Assembly (NCBI RefSeq): GCF_014333525.1
Contig: NZ_JACSCX010000009.1
Location: forward strand, 41,831 to 105,830
From: Hymenobacter puniceus
Lineage (GTDB): Bacteria > Bacteroidota > Bacteroidia > Cytophagales > Hymenobacteraceae
Reading direction: 5' to 3'
DNA length: 64,000 nucleotides
The notes under the pieces are model-generated. The model searched no databases, had not been told where the DNA came from, and saw only the letters and a program-made list of their open reading frames with translations. Made by a program: the position numbers and the translations under genes. This document shows positions 44,784-53,186 of this stretch, in pieces. Within the stretch, counting starts at the first letter, position 1; every line of letters begins with the position of its first letter.

Positions 44784-45413
44784 TTAACGGGTGGCGGAAG
44801 GATTCAGCACCGAATAACCCGTGCCGTTGATGGTTTTCTCGACCTTGGCTGCCGGGGTTACGGCCGCATTGAAGCGGACCTGGGCAGTGCCCTGCTCGTA
44901 GGACACTTGCACACTTTGCACTCCCGGCAGCTGCTGCACGTCGTGCTCGACGTGGCGGGCGCAGGCCTCGCAGGTCATGCCGCCGATGCGGTAGGAACTG
45001 GTTTGCAGCACCGGGGCCGCGCTGGTGGCCACCACGGGCTGGGGAGCTGCCGATGGGTAGAACCGCGCTCCGTAGTAGGGAAAGGCCAGCAGCAGCGCGG
45101 CCAGCACGGTGATTGTAGCCAGAAAGCCTCGCGACTGCATCAGCGAAGGCTTGGCCGGCACGGGGCAGCCGCAGTCATCGGCTGCCGTGGGCGCGGGTCG
45201 CAGGTGCTGAAACCAAGCGAAGCCCAGCACGCCAACGGTCAGGGCAATGAGATAGGGGCGCAACGGTTCCAGCCAGGCAAACGTGCTGGCCACGCCGCCC
45301 AGCCCGCCCACAATGGCCAGCAGCGGGGTAATGCAGCACAGCGAAGCGGCGAGGGCGGCCAGCAGGCCCGTGCCGGCCAGGGACTTGGTGGGAGTAGCGG
45401 GTGTGGAATTCAT
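44784..45413 (-). CDS. merTP: MerTP-type mercury transport fusion
   Basis: A 209-residue fusion of a MerT-like membrane part and a MerP-like metal-binding domain. TM1 has the vicinal cysteine pair (AASLCCITPLLAIVGG), a cytoplasmic/periplasmic loop has DDCGCP, and three spans precede the C-terminal HMA domain with GGMTCEACARHVEHDV. MerTP brings Hg(II) inward for reduction. No merA is visible in the window, so the true substrate or the reductase source is open. Its start overlaps the ArsR stop by 4 nt (ATGA). Confidence 0.88.
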   Translation of the reverse strand: MNSTPATPTKSLAGTGLLAALAASLCCITPLLAIVGGLGGVASTFAWLEPLRPYLIALTVGVLGFAWFQHLRPAPTAADDCGCPVPAKPSLMQSRGFLATITVLAALLLAFPYYGARFYPSAAPQPVVATSAAPVLQTSSYRIGGMTCEACARHVEHDVQQLPGVQSVQVSYEQGTAQVRFNAAVTPAAKVEKTINGTGYSVLNPSATR

Positions 45414-45787
45414 CGGGCAGGTGTGAGGGAAGCAGAGGTGGATGCCGGAGTCAGCAGCGGCTGCAGCACGGACAAATGCGCCGCCGACAGCGAGTAAAAT
45501 ACCGTTTGCCCTACTTTGCGGGCCTGTATCACCCCCCCGTCCTTGAGCTTGCGCAGGTGCTGGGAGATGGCCGACACGTTCATCTGCAGCACGTCGGCTA
45601 AGTCACACACGCACAGCTGCTGCTTGTCCAGCAGCAGAAACAGCATTTTCAGGCGTACCTCGTTGCCGGCCAGTGCCAACACGGCTGCCAGTGACTGCAG
45701 CTCCGGCTCGGCGGCGGCCAAGCGGTGTTTGCTCTGTTCAATGTGGGCAGTATCAGCAAAAACCCGAATGCAAGTAGGTGAGGTCAT
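45410..45787 (-). CDS. ArsR/SmtB family metal-sensing repressor
   Basis: A 125-residue winged-helix repressor. The metal-sensing motif in helix 3 is QLCVCDLADVL (CxC of the ELCVCDL type) and the recognition helix follows (MNVSAISQHLRKLKDGGVI), then the wing (ARKVGQTVFYSL). It should release DNA on binding a soft metal and derepress merTP and the GDCCVxC gene, to which it is translationally coupled. A well-formed promoter with an overlapping palindrome lies at 45802-45839. Confidence 0.92.
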   Translation of the reverse strand: MTSPTCIRVFADTAHIEQSKHRLAAAEPELQSLAAVLALAGNEVRLKMLFLLLDKQQLCVCDLADVLQMNVSAISQHLRKLKDGGVIQARKVGQTVFYSLSAAHLSVLQPLLTPASTSASLTPAR

Positions 45788-45801
45788 AACCTGAATTTCA
45801 A

Positions 45802-45839
45802 CAAAGGTAGTGTTTTCTTATTTAAGCAAACGCTAAAAT
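45802..45839 (-). promoter_or_regulatory. ArsR operon promoter with overlapping operator
   Basis: On the minus strand, TTTG (45830-45827), 17 bp, then TACCTTTG (45809-45802), an exact -7 consensus TAnnTTTG, 15 bp before the ArsR ATG. An imperfect palindrome, ATTTAAGC/GCTAAAAT (45820-45827/45832-45839, 7 of 8 pairs), covers the -33 region, the position where ArsR-type repressors bind. Confidence 0.7.
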
Positions 45840-45894
45840 ACGTCTCCCTTATCGTCCCGCCAATAAGTTTATGCCGGTTAATCTATCGACTGGT

Positions 45895-46737
45895 TCAGCC
45901 CATTATGACATTAACCCAATGGTAGATGGGACGGTACCCCACGTTTATAAAAGCTTTATTGGAAGCGGGATTGGTGATATCTGAGAGCAAACCGCAAACC
46001 TCAGCCCTGTGCTGCAACAGCCCGTTGGTCACTGTCCTCAGCAGCAAGGAAGCATACCCTTTATTCCGGTGTTCCGGCAGCGTGTACAAGCTGCCCAGCA
46101 GGGGGTTATTAAACTCCTCGGTTTCCATCACCTGCAGCATGCAGCAGACCTCGCCTTGACTTTTGACCACGAACAAGCCATTATTCTCAATTCCGTACAG
46201 CACCTGCCCAAACGCCTTGTCCTCATCCCGGGAAGGCTTGTCGGGATATTCGTCCGCATCAAACGCTAGCGTCATTTCAGTCAGCGCATGCACGTCCTCC
46301 AAGCTGCCATTTTCAACGCTGGCATTAGGTACATGGCTTTTGCCCAACACTTCATCACATTGGTAGACGAGCCGTTCCTTGAACACCCGCCACTGGCAGT
46401 CGTGCCTTTGCAGTAGCTCAACAATCAAGTCGCGCTGCCCTAGAAACTGAAAGTCCTGCTTGCAGTTGCCAACATCTACCTGCGCAGCCAATAAGTCCAG
46501 CATCGGGGCCGTCCACCCAAAGCTGAACAGATAATAACTACCCGTGACGTGCAGGGCTATTATTTGGTGGCCGTCTTCGTCCACGATGTTGTAAGCGTTG
46601 AAAACGCCTGATTCCTTGCTTCGCAGCCGGGGTAGCAGCTTAAACACGTGGAAGTAGACGTAAAAGTGCGCTTCCAGATGCTTTTGGTTATGGTCCAGGA
46701 AGTCTTGAAAGTGCGTAAACGTTAAAAGCTTTGCCAT
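45895..46737 (-). CDS. GNAT-family acetyltransferase
   Basis: A 280-residue protein from ATG 46737 (MAKLLTFTHFQDFLDHNQ). The C-terminal half (about 160-280) is a GNAT fold of the FR47-like type, with the acetyl-CoA motif in LGSLYTLPEHRNKGYASLLL and a VTNGLLQHRAEVCGLLSDITNPASNKAF end (blocks). The N-terminal half is a family-specific extension. It probably acetylates a small molecule or protein amine; the substrate is unknown. The frame further upstream to 46833 is not supported. It stands alone between the ArsR operon and the transfer region. Confidence 0.8.
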   Translation of the reverse strand: MAKLLTFTHFQDFLDHNQKHLEAHFYVYFHVFKLLPRLRSKESGVFNAYNIVDEDGHQIIALHVTGSYYLFSFGWTAPMLDLLAAQVDVGNCKQDFQFLGQRDLIVELLQRHDCQWRVFKERLVYQCDEVLGKSHVPNASVENGSLEDVHALTEMTLAFDADEYPDKPSRDEDKAFGQVLYGIENNGLFVVKSQGEVCCMLQVMETEEFNNPLLGSLYTLPEHRNKGYASLLLRTVTNGLLQHRAEVCGLLSDITNPASNKAFINVGYRPIYHWVNVIMG

Positions 46738-46789
46738 TTGAAAGAGTATGGGTGTTTTGGGCCAGCACGCGTTGCTGCCGGCCTGAATG

Positions 46790-46996
46790 CTACTCTGGCG
46801 TTTCGAGCTGCATCCAGGTACGGCGAGTGCCACAGGCGGTGCATTCCATCAGCAACTCCGTGGCGTGAGCATAGCGCTCCAGCACCTCTACATGGGCGTG
46901 TAGCGTTTCCTGCCGGCAAGTGGCACAGGGCAGCAACTCGGTTGCCTCCAGCTGTTCCTGCAAAAACTCAAGTTCATCGTCCTTCATCAGTGGCAA
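46790..46996 (-). CDS. Small zinc-ribbon-like hypothetical protein
   Basis: A 68-residue protein with two CxxC pairs, LPCATCRQE and MECTACGTRRTW, in a treble-clef or zinc-ribbon spacing, after an acidic helix (DELEFLQEQLEA). ATG 46987 (MKDDELE) is an alternative start. Short zinc-ribbon proteins of this type are common on Bacteroidota plasmids without known function. 29 bp downstream of the 47026-47337 gene on the same strand. Confidence 0.6.
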   Translation of the reverse strand: MPLMKDDELEFLQEQLEATELLPCATCRQETLHAHVEVLERYAHATELLMECTACGTRRTWMQLETPE

Positions 46997-47025
46997 GGTA
47001 GCAGTTGGCCGCAGTCAATTGTGGC

Positions 47026-47337
47026 TTATCCGCTCTTCGCTTGGCTTTCCCGGATGGTTAAGGCCTCTTTGGCCTGGGCTAAGTTGAAAAGGTACTGCCG
47101 GGCCAGCGCAGGATTTTCCCGGTGGGCCCATGCCCGGGCCCGACGTGCTTTCTCAACCGGCCCTTCGGGCAGGCGCGCGGGTACTGGCTCGGGCCAATGG
47201 CAAGCGCCCTGCCGAAAGAATTCTTCGATTGCTGCCAGCAGCGTAAGCGTGCGCTCCGCTTGCTGGGGCCACTGGTCCAGCAATTGTTCCAGCTCCCAGC
47301 TGGCCGCTTCGTACTCGGCTTCTATGTATAAATCCAT
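47026..47337 (-). CDS. Hypothetical helical protein
   Basis: A 103-residue acidic, all-helical protein (MDLYIEAEYEAASWELEQLL) rich in Glu, Ala, Gln and Trp, with no motif I recognise and no signal or membrane segment. It lies 38 bp downstream of the Fic gene on the same strand and may belong to the same transcription unit. Confidence 0.55.
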   Translation of the reverse strand: MDLYIEAEYEAASWELEQLLDQWPQQAERTLTLLAAIEEFFRQGACHWPEPVPARLPEGPVEKARRARAWAHRENPALARQYLFNLAQAKEALTIRESQAKSG

Positions 47338-47375
47338 GGGTCTGGTTTGGGATTACGTGCGGAGATGGCGGGTGC

Positions 47376-48716
47376 TTACCGTTCCGGGCCTTCATGTTCA
47401 CGGCCGGGCGGCGGTAGCGAGGCGATGCGCTGTGCTTCCTGCAAACTGCGCCCAGCCCCCCGCAGGGTGGCGGCATCGTCGGCCAATGCCGGTATCTTTT
47501 CGGCTCTGGTCAATGCCTCGGCCACTGCCTGTAGGTTAGCCCCGCCCAGGTAAGATGATTTCTCCACGGCCTTGGCGGCCCGCGACAAGGAATCCGCCGG
47601 CCCGGGGTAGCCCTGTTCTTCCAACCCTTCCACCAACTGTTTGGCGGCCTGCACAAAAGCGGCTGTTCCCGCGGGCGCTGAGCTGGTAACCGGTAAAGCC
47701 GGCGTGGAAGCAACTTCCTTACTTGGCACCGGGGGCTGCATAACTGCCAGCGCAGCCCCAAAACGGGCAGCCTCGCGTTTGGACTCCGGGTCCTGAAAGC
47801 GTTTATCCTGCACTACCTCCTGTAGCAGTTGTTGCAGGCCGGCTCCGTGCTGGACCACGCCGGCCTGCGGGTTGCGGTCGATGTCGAGCACCTGGCTCAG
47901 CAAGGCGTCCGCGCGCTGGTTGCGCCGGTAGTCCACGCCGGCCACCAGCTGCTGCAGGGCCGGGGTGGCGGCCACCAGTTCGCGCAGCTGCTCTATCTGC
48001 CGGACCGCGGGGGTCGGTCCGTCGGGCAGGGGGCGGACCTGACTGGAGTGGCGGGCCAACTCGGCTTCCGGCCCGGGCAGGGGCGTGGTGTTGCGGGCAA
48101 ACAAGTCACGTAGGGCCTGCAAGTCCTTCTCGCGGTGAAGCGCCCCGTGCATACTCACAATACCCTGGTCCCGGGCTGGGTTAAGTTTTTCGTGCTCCTG
48201 GGCAAAGTCAACCCGGTAGCCCGCCTGCTGCGCCAGCTCACTGAATGCGGCCTGAAGCGTGCGCCCGTTGCCCTCGCGGAAGGCGTGCACGTGGTTGTAG
48301 TGGTCAAAGTAGTAGGCCGCCCGCTCGGCAAACGCGGCCGGGGTGGGCAAGCCCTTGAGGTTGTTTTCCTGCTTGAGTTGCTCACCCAGCGCGTTCAAAC
48401 GCTCGTCAATACGCTCATAAGGCGCGAAGTGCATGGGCCGCTCGATACCCGGCAGGTCGGCCGCCTTGACTCCTTGAAAAGTACCCTCCCGGCGGGTCTG
48501 GCCGGCCCACTCAAATGTGTCCTGGAAAAGGTACTGGTGCGTCGCGCGCAGCCGCGCGGCATCAAAGCTGTCGCCTTGCGGGCCGCGGCCGGCGGCCAAC
48601 TCCGCGAGCCGGCGCAGGGAAAGGCGCTTGGTTTCCCGGTCCAGCTCGTCAGCATCGGTGAGGCCGAGCCGGTTGTGGAAAACGCCGGTTTCCGGATTGG
48701 TGAAGCGGTCAGTCAT
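47376..48716 (-). CDS. Fic/DOC family AMP-transferase
   Basis: A 446-residue protein. Residues about 25-200 are a Fic domain with the intact active-site loop H144-A-F-R-E-G-N-G-R152, so it can probably transfer AMP from ATP to a target protein. The N-terminal beta-flap region includes TFQGVKAADLPG. The remaining 240 residues are helical and alanine/glutamine-rich without a recognised BID or other secretion domain. No inhibitory helix ([S/T]xxxE[G/N]) is evident before the Fic core. It sits downstream of the coupling-protein and relaxase genes, which recalls Fic toxins associated with conjugation systems; the link is inferred. Confidence 0.88.
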   Translation of the reverse strand: MTDRFTNPETGVFHNRLGLTDADELDRETKRLSLRRLAELAAGRGPQGDSFDAARLRATHQYLFQDTFEWAGQTRREGTFQGVKAADLPGIERPMHFAPYERIDERLNALGEQLKQENNLKGLPTPAAFAERAAYYFDHYNHVHAFREGNGRTLQAAFSELAQQAGYRVDFAQEHEKLNPARDQGIVSMHGALHREKDLQALRDLFARNTTPLPGPEAELARHSSQVRPLPDGPTPAVRQIEQLRELVAATPALQQLVAGVDYRRNQRADALLSQVLDIDRNPQAGVVQHGAGLQQLLQEVVQDKRFQDPESKREAARFGAALAVMQPPVPSKEVASTPALPVTSSAPAGTAAFVQAAKQLVEGLEEQGYPGPADSLSRAAKAVEKSSYLGGANLQAVAEALTRAEKIPALADDAATLRGAGRSLQEAQRIASLPPPGREHEGPER

Positions 48717-48808
48717 AAACGTGCAGTACCCGGCGCTCGGTAACCGAATAACGCCGGGGGCAAAACCGCGCGGCGCTGGTGGCCGGGCTGAGGTGTTGCG
48801 AAAGAGAA

Positions 48809-49066
48809 TTACTTGCTTGCCGCGGCGGCAGGCGCCTGGCTCGCGATGAGCTGAGCGCGGTATTCGTCGTGGCGCGCCCCCACGTAATCCAAGTCAACCA
48901 GCCCATCTATATACTGCTCGTGGAGCGCGGCCTGCCACTCCGGCACTTCATAGGGACCCTGGCTGCGGGTGATGCCCAGCGACTGGCTAATGATGAACTG
49001 CCGCTGCTCGCGGGTCTGCTCGCGGGGGCCAAACTGCGGGGTCGGATAGGCGGGCGTTTCCATCAT
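48809..49066 (-). CDS. Small protein preceding Fic, possible antitoxin
   Basis: An 85-residue protein from ATG 49066 (MMETPAYPTPQFGPREQ) with two helices, REQRQFIISQSLGI and ALHEQYIDGLVDLDYVGARH. It lies 92 bp upstream of the Fic gene on the same strand, where class I Fic antitoxins such as VbhA are encoded, and its size fits. The defining inhibitory motif is not visible, so antitoxin function is only a positional suggestion. Upstream of it is the coupling-protein gene. Confidence 0.5.
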   Translation of the reverse strand: MMETPAYPTPQFGPREQTREQRQFIISQSLGITRSQGPYEVPEWQAALHEQYIDGLVDLDYVGARHDEYRAQLIASQAPAAAASK

Positions 49067-49142
49067 GCAAAATACGTAAATGGGAGGAACTAGAGGCATT
49101 TAATTAACAAAAAACCGGCCCTGAAGGTGCCTCAAATACCGC

Positions 49143-51287
49143 CTAAAGCATGGGCTCATTGTCCGGCATCTGGCCCGGCTTGAGGGTGTTGGCGTACTGC
49201 CCGACGATGCCGGCCACGTCCTCGCGTATCAGGGCAAAGTTGGCCTGAATGACGGCCTGCAGGGCGCCGACCGCCTCGGCTGCGGGCTGGCTCCCGGCCT
49301 GCCGCGCCGCCCGGCGCTGGCTCAGCCAGTCCTGGCTGGGCTCCTTCCCTGCCGGCGACGCTTCCAGTACCGGCGCCGGCCCGCCCTCGAACGTGGCCAA
49401 GGGGTGCAGCGGGTAATTGCCTGGCGTGGCCTGACGCGCCACTTTCCCCTGGAAAAAGGGCTGCTCCGTTTCCACGGTCTGCCCGATAAATTCTCCCGTC
49501 TCCAGGGTAATGGTGTCCTGCAGGCGCACGAGGTTGCGTTCCTGCCAACTCACGCTCTGGTTGCTGCTGCTGCCCGCGCCGCGGGCGCCGCCGCTCTGGC
49601 TGCGGCCCAGGCTGGCCGATACCATCTCCCGGTCTTCCTTGCCCACAAGCTCAGACACGAACTTGGCTGTCTCTAGCGAATTGACCTTGCCGAAAAACTG
49701 ATTGTTAAGGTTGCTCACCATCACCTGCATCTTCTCCCGGCCATAAGCGTCAATCATCTGGCTCAGGTCCTGGGTCATGTAAATCATGGCCACCTTGTTG
49801 CTGCGCGCCGTGGCCGGTATCACCTCCAGGTTGGGCACGTAGATGGTAGCGGCCTCGTCGAGGAACACGTAGCTCGGGTGCTTGTGCTGCTGGTTCATTA
49901 GCTTCAGGGCCACTGCTACGATGCAGCTGATGACCGGCGAGAAGGTTTCCTTGAGTGTGGGGTCGTTGCCTACCACTAGTACCTTGGGGGCTTTCTTGTC
50001 GTTCAGCTCCAGGCTGAACCCCTCCCCTCTCGCCTCGTCCGGCGTGAGCACCCAGGCAATTTCCGGTGAGTTAATGCGGGTGAGCACAATCTGCAGCGAG
50101 GCAATGACGCCGGCCACCTGCTTCTCGGCCCGCTGCTTGACGGCCGTGGTGATGGAGCGCACCATGTCCCCGCACTCGGGGTCCGAGTCGAGCATGCTCA
50201 GCACGTGGGTAAAGTCCGGGTGCAGGGCCGTGTTCACCACGTGGGGCAGGGTGCAGAACGTGGGAAAGTTCTTCTTGTAAAACCAGATGATGGCCGTCAG
50301 GAAGGCGTTGGCGCTGGTGTCAAAGAAGTCCATCTTTTTGATGCTCTCCGGGTTCAGGTTGGCCATGATGGCGCGGGCGTACTCGTTGGCATAAGCCACC
50401 ACCGGCATCTTGTCGGCCCGTAGCGGGTTCACTCGCTCGCTGCGTTCCAGGTCTTTAAAGTTGATGATGTGCAGCTGCACTTGAGCGGGCTCCTTCCCTG
50501 CCGCCCTGGCTTTGGCATCGGCCAGCACAAAAGCCTTCTGCGCGGCTTCGGCCAGCACCGGAAACTTAAAGTCGTAGATGAGGCCGGCAAAGCCCTTCTG
50601 CGTGAACTGCTCAATCAAAGGTTCCCCGATGGAATACGACTTACCTGCCCCGGCGCCGCCCAGCACCAGCGTGCCCCGAAACGGGTTGGGAATGTTAATC
50701 CAGCCCCCATCGGTCGTGGCCAAGCTAAAGCCGTGCTCCGACTGCTGCTGCTGGCGCTCGGTGCGCAGCCCAAACCGCTCGGTCTTGTGCAGGGCCCGCA
50801 CCACACCCGCAACCAGGCCCGCGCCCAGAACCAGCCCGGCGGCCGTGGGATAGAGCCAGGCAATGATGCCCGCCGAAAACGGGGCCAGGGCCAGCAGCAG
50901 CGTCCCACTGAGTGAGCCCACCCCCGCAGCCGCCAGCTGCACGCGCCGCAGCTGCAGCTGTGTGGGCTGCCAGCGCCGCTGCCCGGGCCGGGCGGGGGGC
51001 ATTTTCAGCAGCAAGGCCAGCAGCCCCCCTCCTACCAGCACCGCACCGCGAACCAGAAGGCCGTAGCGCCGGTAGAAGCTCCCCAGCCCGCCCAGCAGAC
51101 GGGTGGTAATTGAGGTGCCTAAGCCCGCTTTCGGGCCCGCAGCGGACGTGGCCCCCGCCACTAGGTCCGGGTGGGTCAGAAAGTAGTACTCGCCGCCGGC
51201 CAGCACCATCAGGAGAAAGGTCAGGCCGACGTAAAAGCCGGTCAGGCGTTGGTTGCCCGGCTGCCGGGGGGCGCTCATCATGCTCAT
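49143..51287 (-). CDS. TraG/VirD4-type conjugative coupling protein (T4CP)
   Basis: A 714-residue ATPase that links the relaxase-DNA complex to the type IV secretion channel. Membrane helices near residues 15-35 and in the next 110 residues anchor it; Walker A is LGGAGAGKSYS near residue 210 and Walker B YVFLDEAATIY, followed by MIYMTQDLSQM. ATG 51287 (MSMMSAPRQPGNQ) is chosen; ATG 51281 is equally possible, and the frame to 51365 would overlap the relaxase gene. It ends the Mob gene run (BfmA-like, relaxase, T4CP). Confidence 0.92.
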   Translation of the reverse strand: MSMMSAPRQPGNQRLTGFYVGLTFLLMVLAGGEYYFLTHPDLVAGATSAAGPKAGLGTSITTRLLGGLGSFYRRYGLLVRGAVLVGGGLLALLLKMPPARPGQRRWQPTQLQLRRVQLAAAGVGSLSGTLLLALAPFSAGIIAWLYPTAAGLVLGAGLVAGVVRALHKTERFGLRTERQQQQSEHGFSLATTDGGWINIPNPFRGTLVLGGAGAGKSYSIGEPLIEQFTQKGFAGLIYDFKFPVLAEAAQKAFVLADAKARAAGKEPAQVQLHIINFKDLERSERVNPLRADKMPVVAYANEYARAIMANLNPESIKKMDFFDTSANAFLTAIIWFYKKNFPTFCTLPHVVNTALHPDFTHVLSMLDSDPECGDMVRSITTAVKQRAEKQVAGVIASLQIVLTRINSPEIAWVLTPDEARGEGFSLELNDKKAPKVLVVGNDPTLKETFSPVISCIVAVALKLMNQQHKHPSYVFLDEAATIYVPNLEVIPATARSNKVAMIYMTQDLSQMIDAYGREKMQVMVSNLNNQFFGKVNSLETAKFVSELVGKEDREMVSASLGRSQSGGARGAGSSSNQSVSWQERNLVRLQDTITLETGEFIGQTVETEQPFFQGKVARQATPGNYPLHPLATFEGGPAPVLEASPAGKEPSQDWLSQRRAARQAGSQPAAEAVGALQAVIQANFALIREDVAGIVGQYANTLKPGQMPDNEPML

Positions 51288-51321
51288 GCAGAGTTTAGCT
51301 AAAGAGTAGGGTTTGATTGAA

Positions 51322-52347
51322 TCACAGTTCGGCTTCCCACTGTCCGCGCCGACGCGGCTCGCCAATGTCCTCGGTTATCACGTGCTCGGGGCCTCTGTTG
51401 GCGCGCAGGACTTGCTGCAGGCTGTGCAGGGCCTGCCGCACATGGTGCCCGGTATTGGCGCGGGCCGGCTCCTCACGCCCCGTGGCCAGCAGGTGGTAGG
51501 CGTTGTCCAGCGGCTGCCCCTGCCGGGCCCGGTCTTCCAGCCGGCGCAGCCGGTCGTAGAAAATGGGGTCATAGCCCCGGGCCTGCGCGATGCGCTGCAC
51601 CCGTTCCCCCTCCAGGCGCTGGCTCGGGTCCGCCTGGCGGTTTAAGTGCTCGACGCGCTCCGCAATTCGCGCGTTGCGTTTCGGGTTGGGCGCGTAGACG
51701 GCGGGGGCCTCTTTCCGTTTTGGGGCCGGACCCTGGTACTGAAACTGCCGCTCGAATTGCACCCGGGCCTCCTCCTGCCAATCGCGCAGACTGAACCGGC
51801 TTACGCGCCCGCCGGGGTTGAGCGTGATGCGCCGATTTCGGTCCCGGGCCGAGACCACCACGTGGATATGCGCCTGCAGGCCGGGGCGCGGCTGCCCCGC
51901 TCTGGCATCCCCTTCCTTCACGGCCGGGTCGGTGCCACGGTGGGTGCGCTCATGGTGAATGATGGCGCCCCATACCAGTTCGTCCTTCCCCACCGCCCCG
52001 CCGTCTTTGAGGCGGAAGTTCGCCGCGTAGGCCGCCATCACCTCCCGGGTGTAAGCGCGCAGCTTCGCCTCATCACCGCCCCCGATGTGCGCCAGCTCTT
52101 CCGGGCTGGGACTCAAGACCAGGGAGTAGAACTTGGCCTCGTTGGCCCGCAGTCCCTTCACGTTGTTATCGAGCGCCGCCAGTACGGATTCTCGGTCCAG
52201 TGCCTCCCGCTGCCCGTCAAAGAAGTGCGCTTCCTGGCCGTTTTGCCGGGCCTCGTGGGTCAGGTAATTCAAGGCCTGCGCGGCACTGCCCTGGTTATTA
52301 TAAGCTTTCTTGCCGCTGGCTTTGGGGTTAATTAGCTTGGCGTGCAT
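51322..52347 (-). CDS. MobB/DUF5712-type relaxase
   Basis: A 341-residue relaxase that nicks oriT and leads the strand into the recipient. The metal-binding HUH-type motif is H160-I-H162-VVVS within LQAHIHVVVSARD, and the N-terminus carries AYNNQGSAAQALNYLTHEA, with candidate catalytic tyrosines there. The C-terminal third is basic and helical. This matches the DUF5712/MobB relaxases of Bacteroidota mobile elements. It lies 4 bp downstream of the BfmA-like gene and 34 bp upstream of the T4CP gene. Confidence 0.9.
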   Translation of the reverse strand: MHAKLINPKASGKKAYNNQGSAAQALNYLTHEARQNGQEAHFFDGQREALDRESVLAALDNNVKGLRANEAKFYSLVLSPSPEELAHIGGGDEAKLRAYTREVMAAYAANFRLKDGGAVGKDELVWGAIIHHERTHRGTDPAVKEGDARAGQPRPGLQAHIHVVVSARDRNRRITLNPGGRVSRFSLRDWQEEARVQFERQFQYQGPAPKRKEAPAVYAPNPKRNARIAERVEHLNRQADPSQRLEGERVQRIAQARGYDPIFYDRLRRLEDRARQGQPLDNAYHLLATGREEPARANTGHHVRQALHSLQQVLRANRGPEHVITEDIGEPRRRGQWEAEL

Positions 52348-52351
52348 GACA

Positions 52352-52846
52352 TTATTTCCCGTTACCAGGCTGTTTATTCAGAGACTTAATGTTAATGGCC
52401 GCCATCCCAGCGGCGGTAGCTTCCGCAATACGCTCCTGATTTTTGCGCTGTATTTTATGCAGGGCCTCCCCTCCTTCCGGGGCCAATAAATTCTCCACAA
52501 CCCGCAGCGTTTGTTCCTGCACGACCTGCTGGCGCAGCTGGGAACGCACCATTTCCAGCAGCAAGCCCCGCTCCTGCTCCTGCAGATAAGAAAACACCCG
52601 GTCACCCAGCCGCTTCACTTCCGCCATAATGAGCTGCCCTTCCCGAGCCTGAGCTTCCACCGGGTTCAAGCTCCTTTCCGCGAAGTAGCGGATGGCCGCG
52701 TCGGCGTATTCTGTGCGGGTTAGGCCCAGCCGGGCGGACTCCGCTTTTACTAGCCGGTGCGCCGGGCCGCTGACTGTAAGGTGCTTCACGGCCGGGCCAG
52801 TGCTTGGCGGTGACAACGATGGGGGATTTTGGTCCTGCATAGCCAA
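52352..52846 (-). CDS. BfmA/BtgA-like mobilization accessory protein
   Basis: A 164-residue protein. Residues about 20-60 form a ribbon-helix-helix-like DNA-binding segment (VKHLTVSGPAHRLVKAESARLGLTRTEYADAAIRYF), given here as the family core in blocks, followed by a long helical tail. BfmA/BtgA-type proteins bind oriT and help the relaxase. ATG 52840 (MQDQNPP) may be the real start. First gene of the mob run, directly beside the hairpin-rich region proposed as oriT. Confidence 0.82.
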   Translation of the reverse strand: MAMQDQNPPSLSPPSTGPAVKHLTVSGPAHRLVKAESARLGLTRTEYADAAIRYFAERSLNPVEAQAREGQLIMAEVKRLGDRVFSYLQEQERGLLLEMVRSQLRQQVVQEQTLRVVENLLAPEGGEALHKIQRKNQERIAEATAAGMAAINIKSLNKQPGNGK

Positions 52847-52897
52847 TTTTTAACTGCTAGCTGCTGTCTATTAAGAATTTAGAGATTCGTTTTAAGC

Positions 52898-52960
52898 TTT
52901 ATCAACTCTGTTGATAAATAACTACCCTTTAATCAGCGCGTTAGCGCAATTAAAGGGTAG
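52898..52960. other. Candidate oriT: two strong inverted repeats beside the mob genes
   Basis: TTTATCAAC/GTTGATAAA (52898-52906/52910-52918, 3-nt spacer) is followed directly by CTACCCTTTAAT/ATTAAAGGGTAG (52922-52933/52949-52960) enclosing GCGCGTTAGCGC. A further ACTACCCTG copy lies at 52971. Such hairpins next to the relaxase and its accessory gene are the usual form of oriT. The nick site cannot be read by eye. Confidence 0.6.
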
Positions 52961-53186
52961 TCTTCTTGCTAACTACCCTGCTACCTTCTCTATTGGCATT
53001 CGCAAGGCTAGGTGCTAGCTGACTAGGCCGGTTCCGGCTACCGCCGCCTCCCCCGGTAGCCCGTGTTGATTCTGCTTTGGGTTGGAGCATGCTGTTCTGC
53101 TTGTGAGAGGTTAAGTCTGCTGCTTGTTCGGTATGCCATGCCGCACCGGTGATGCGCAGTCAGAAGGTGATGACCCCTTTTTATTA

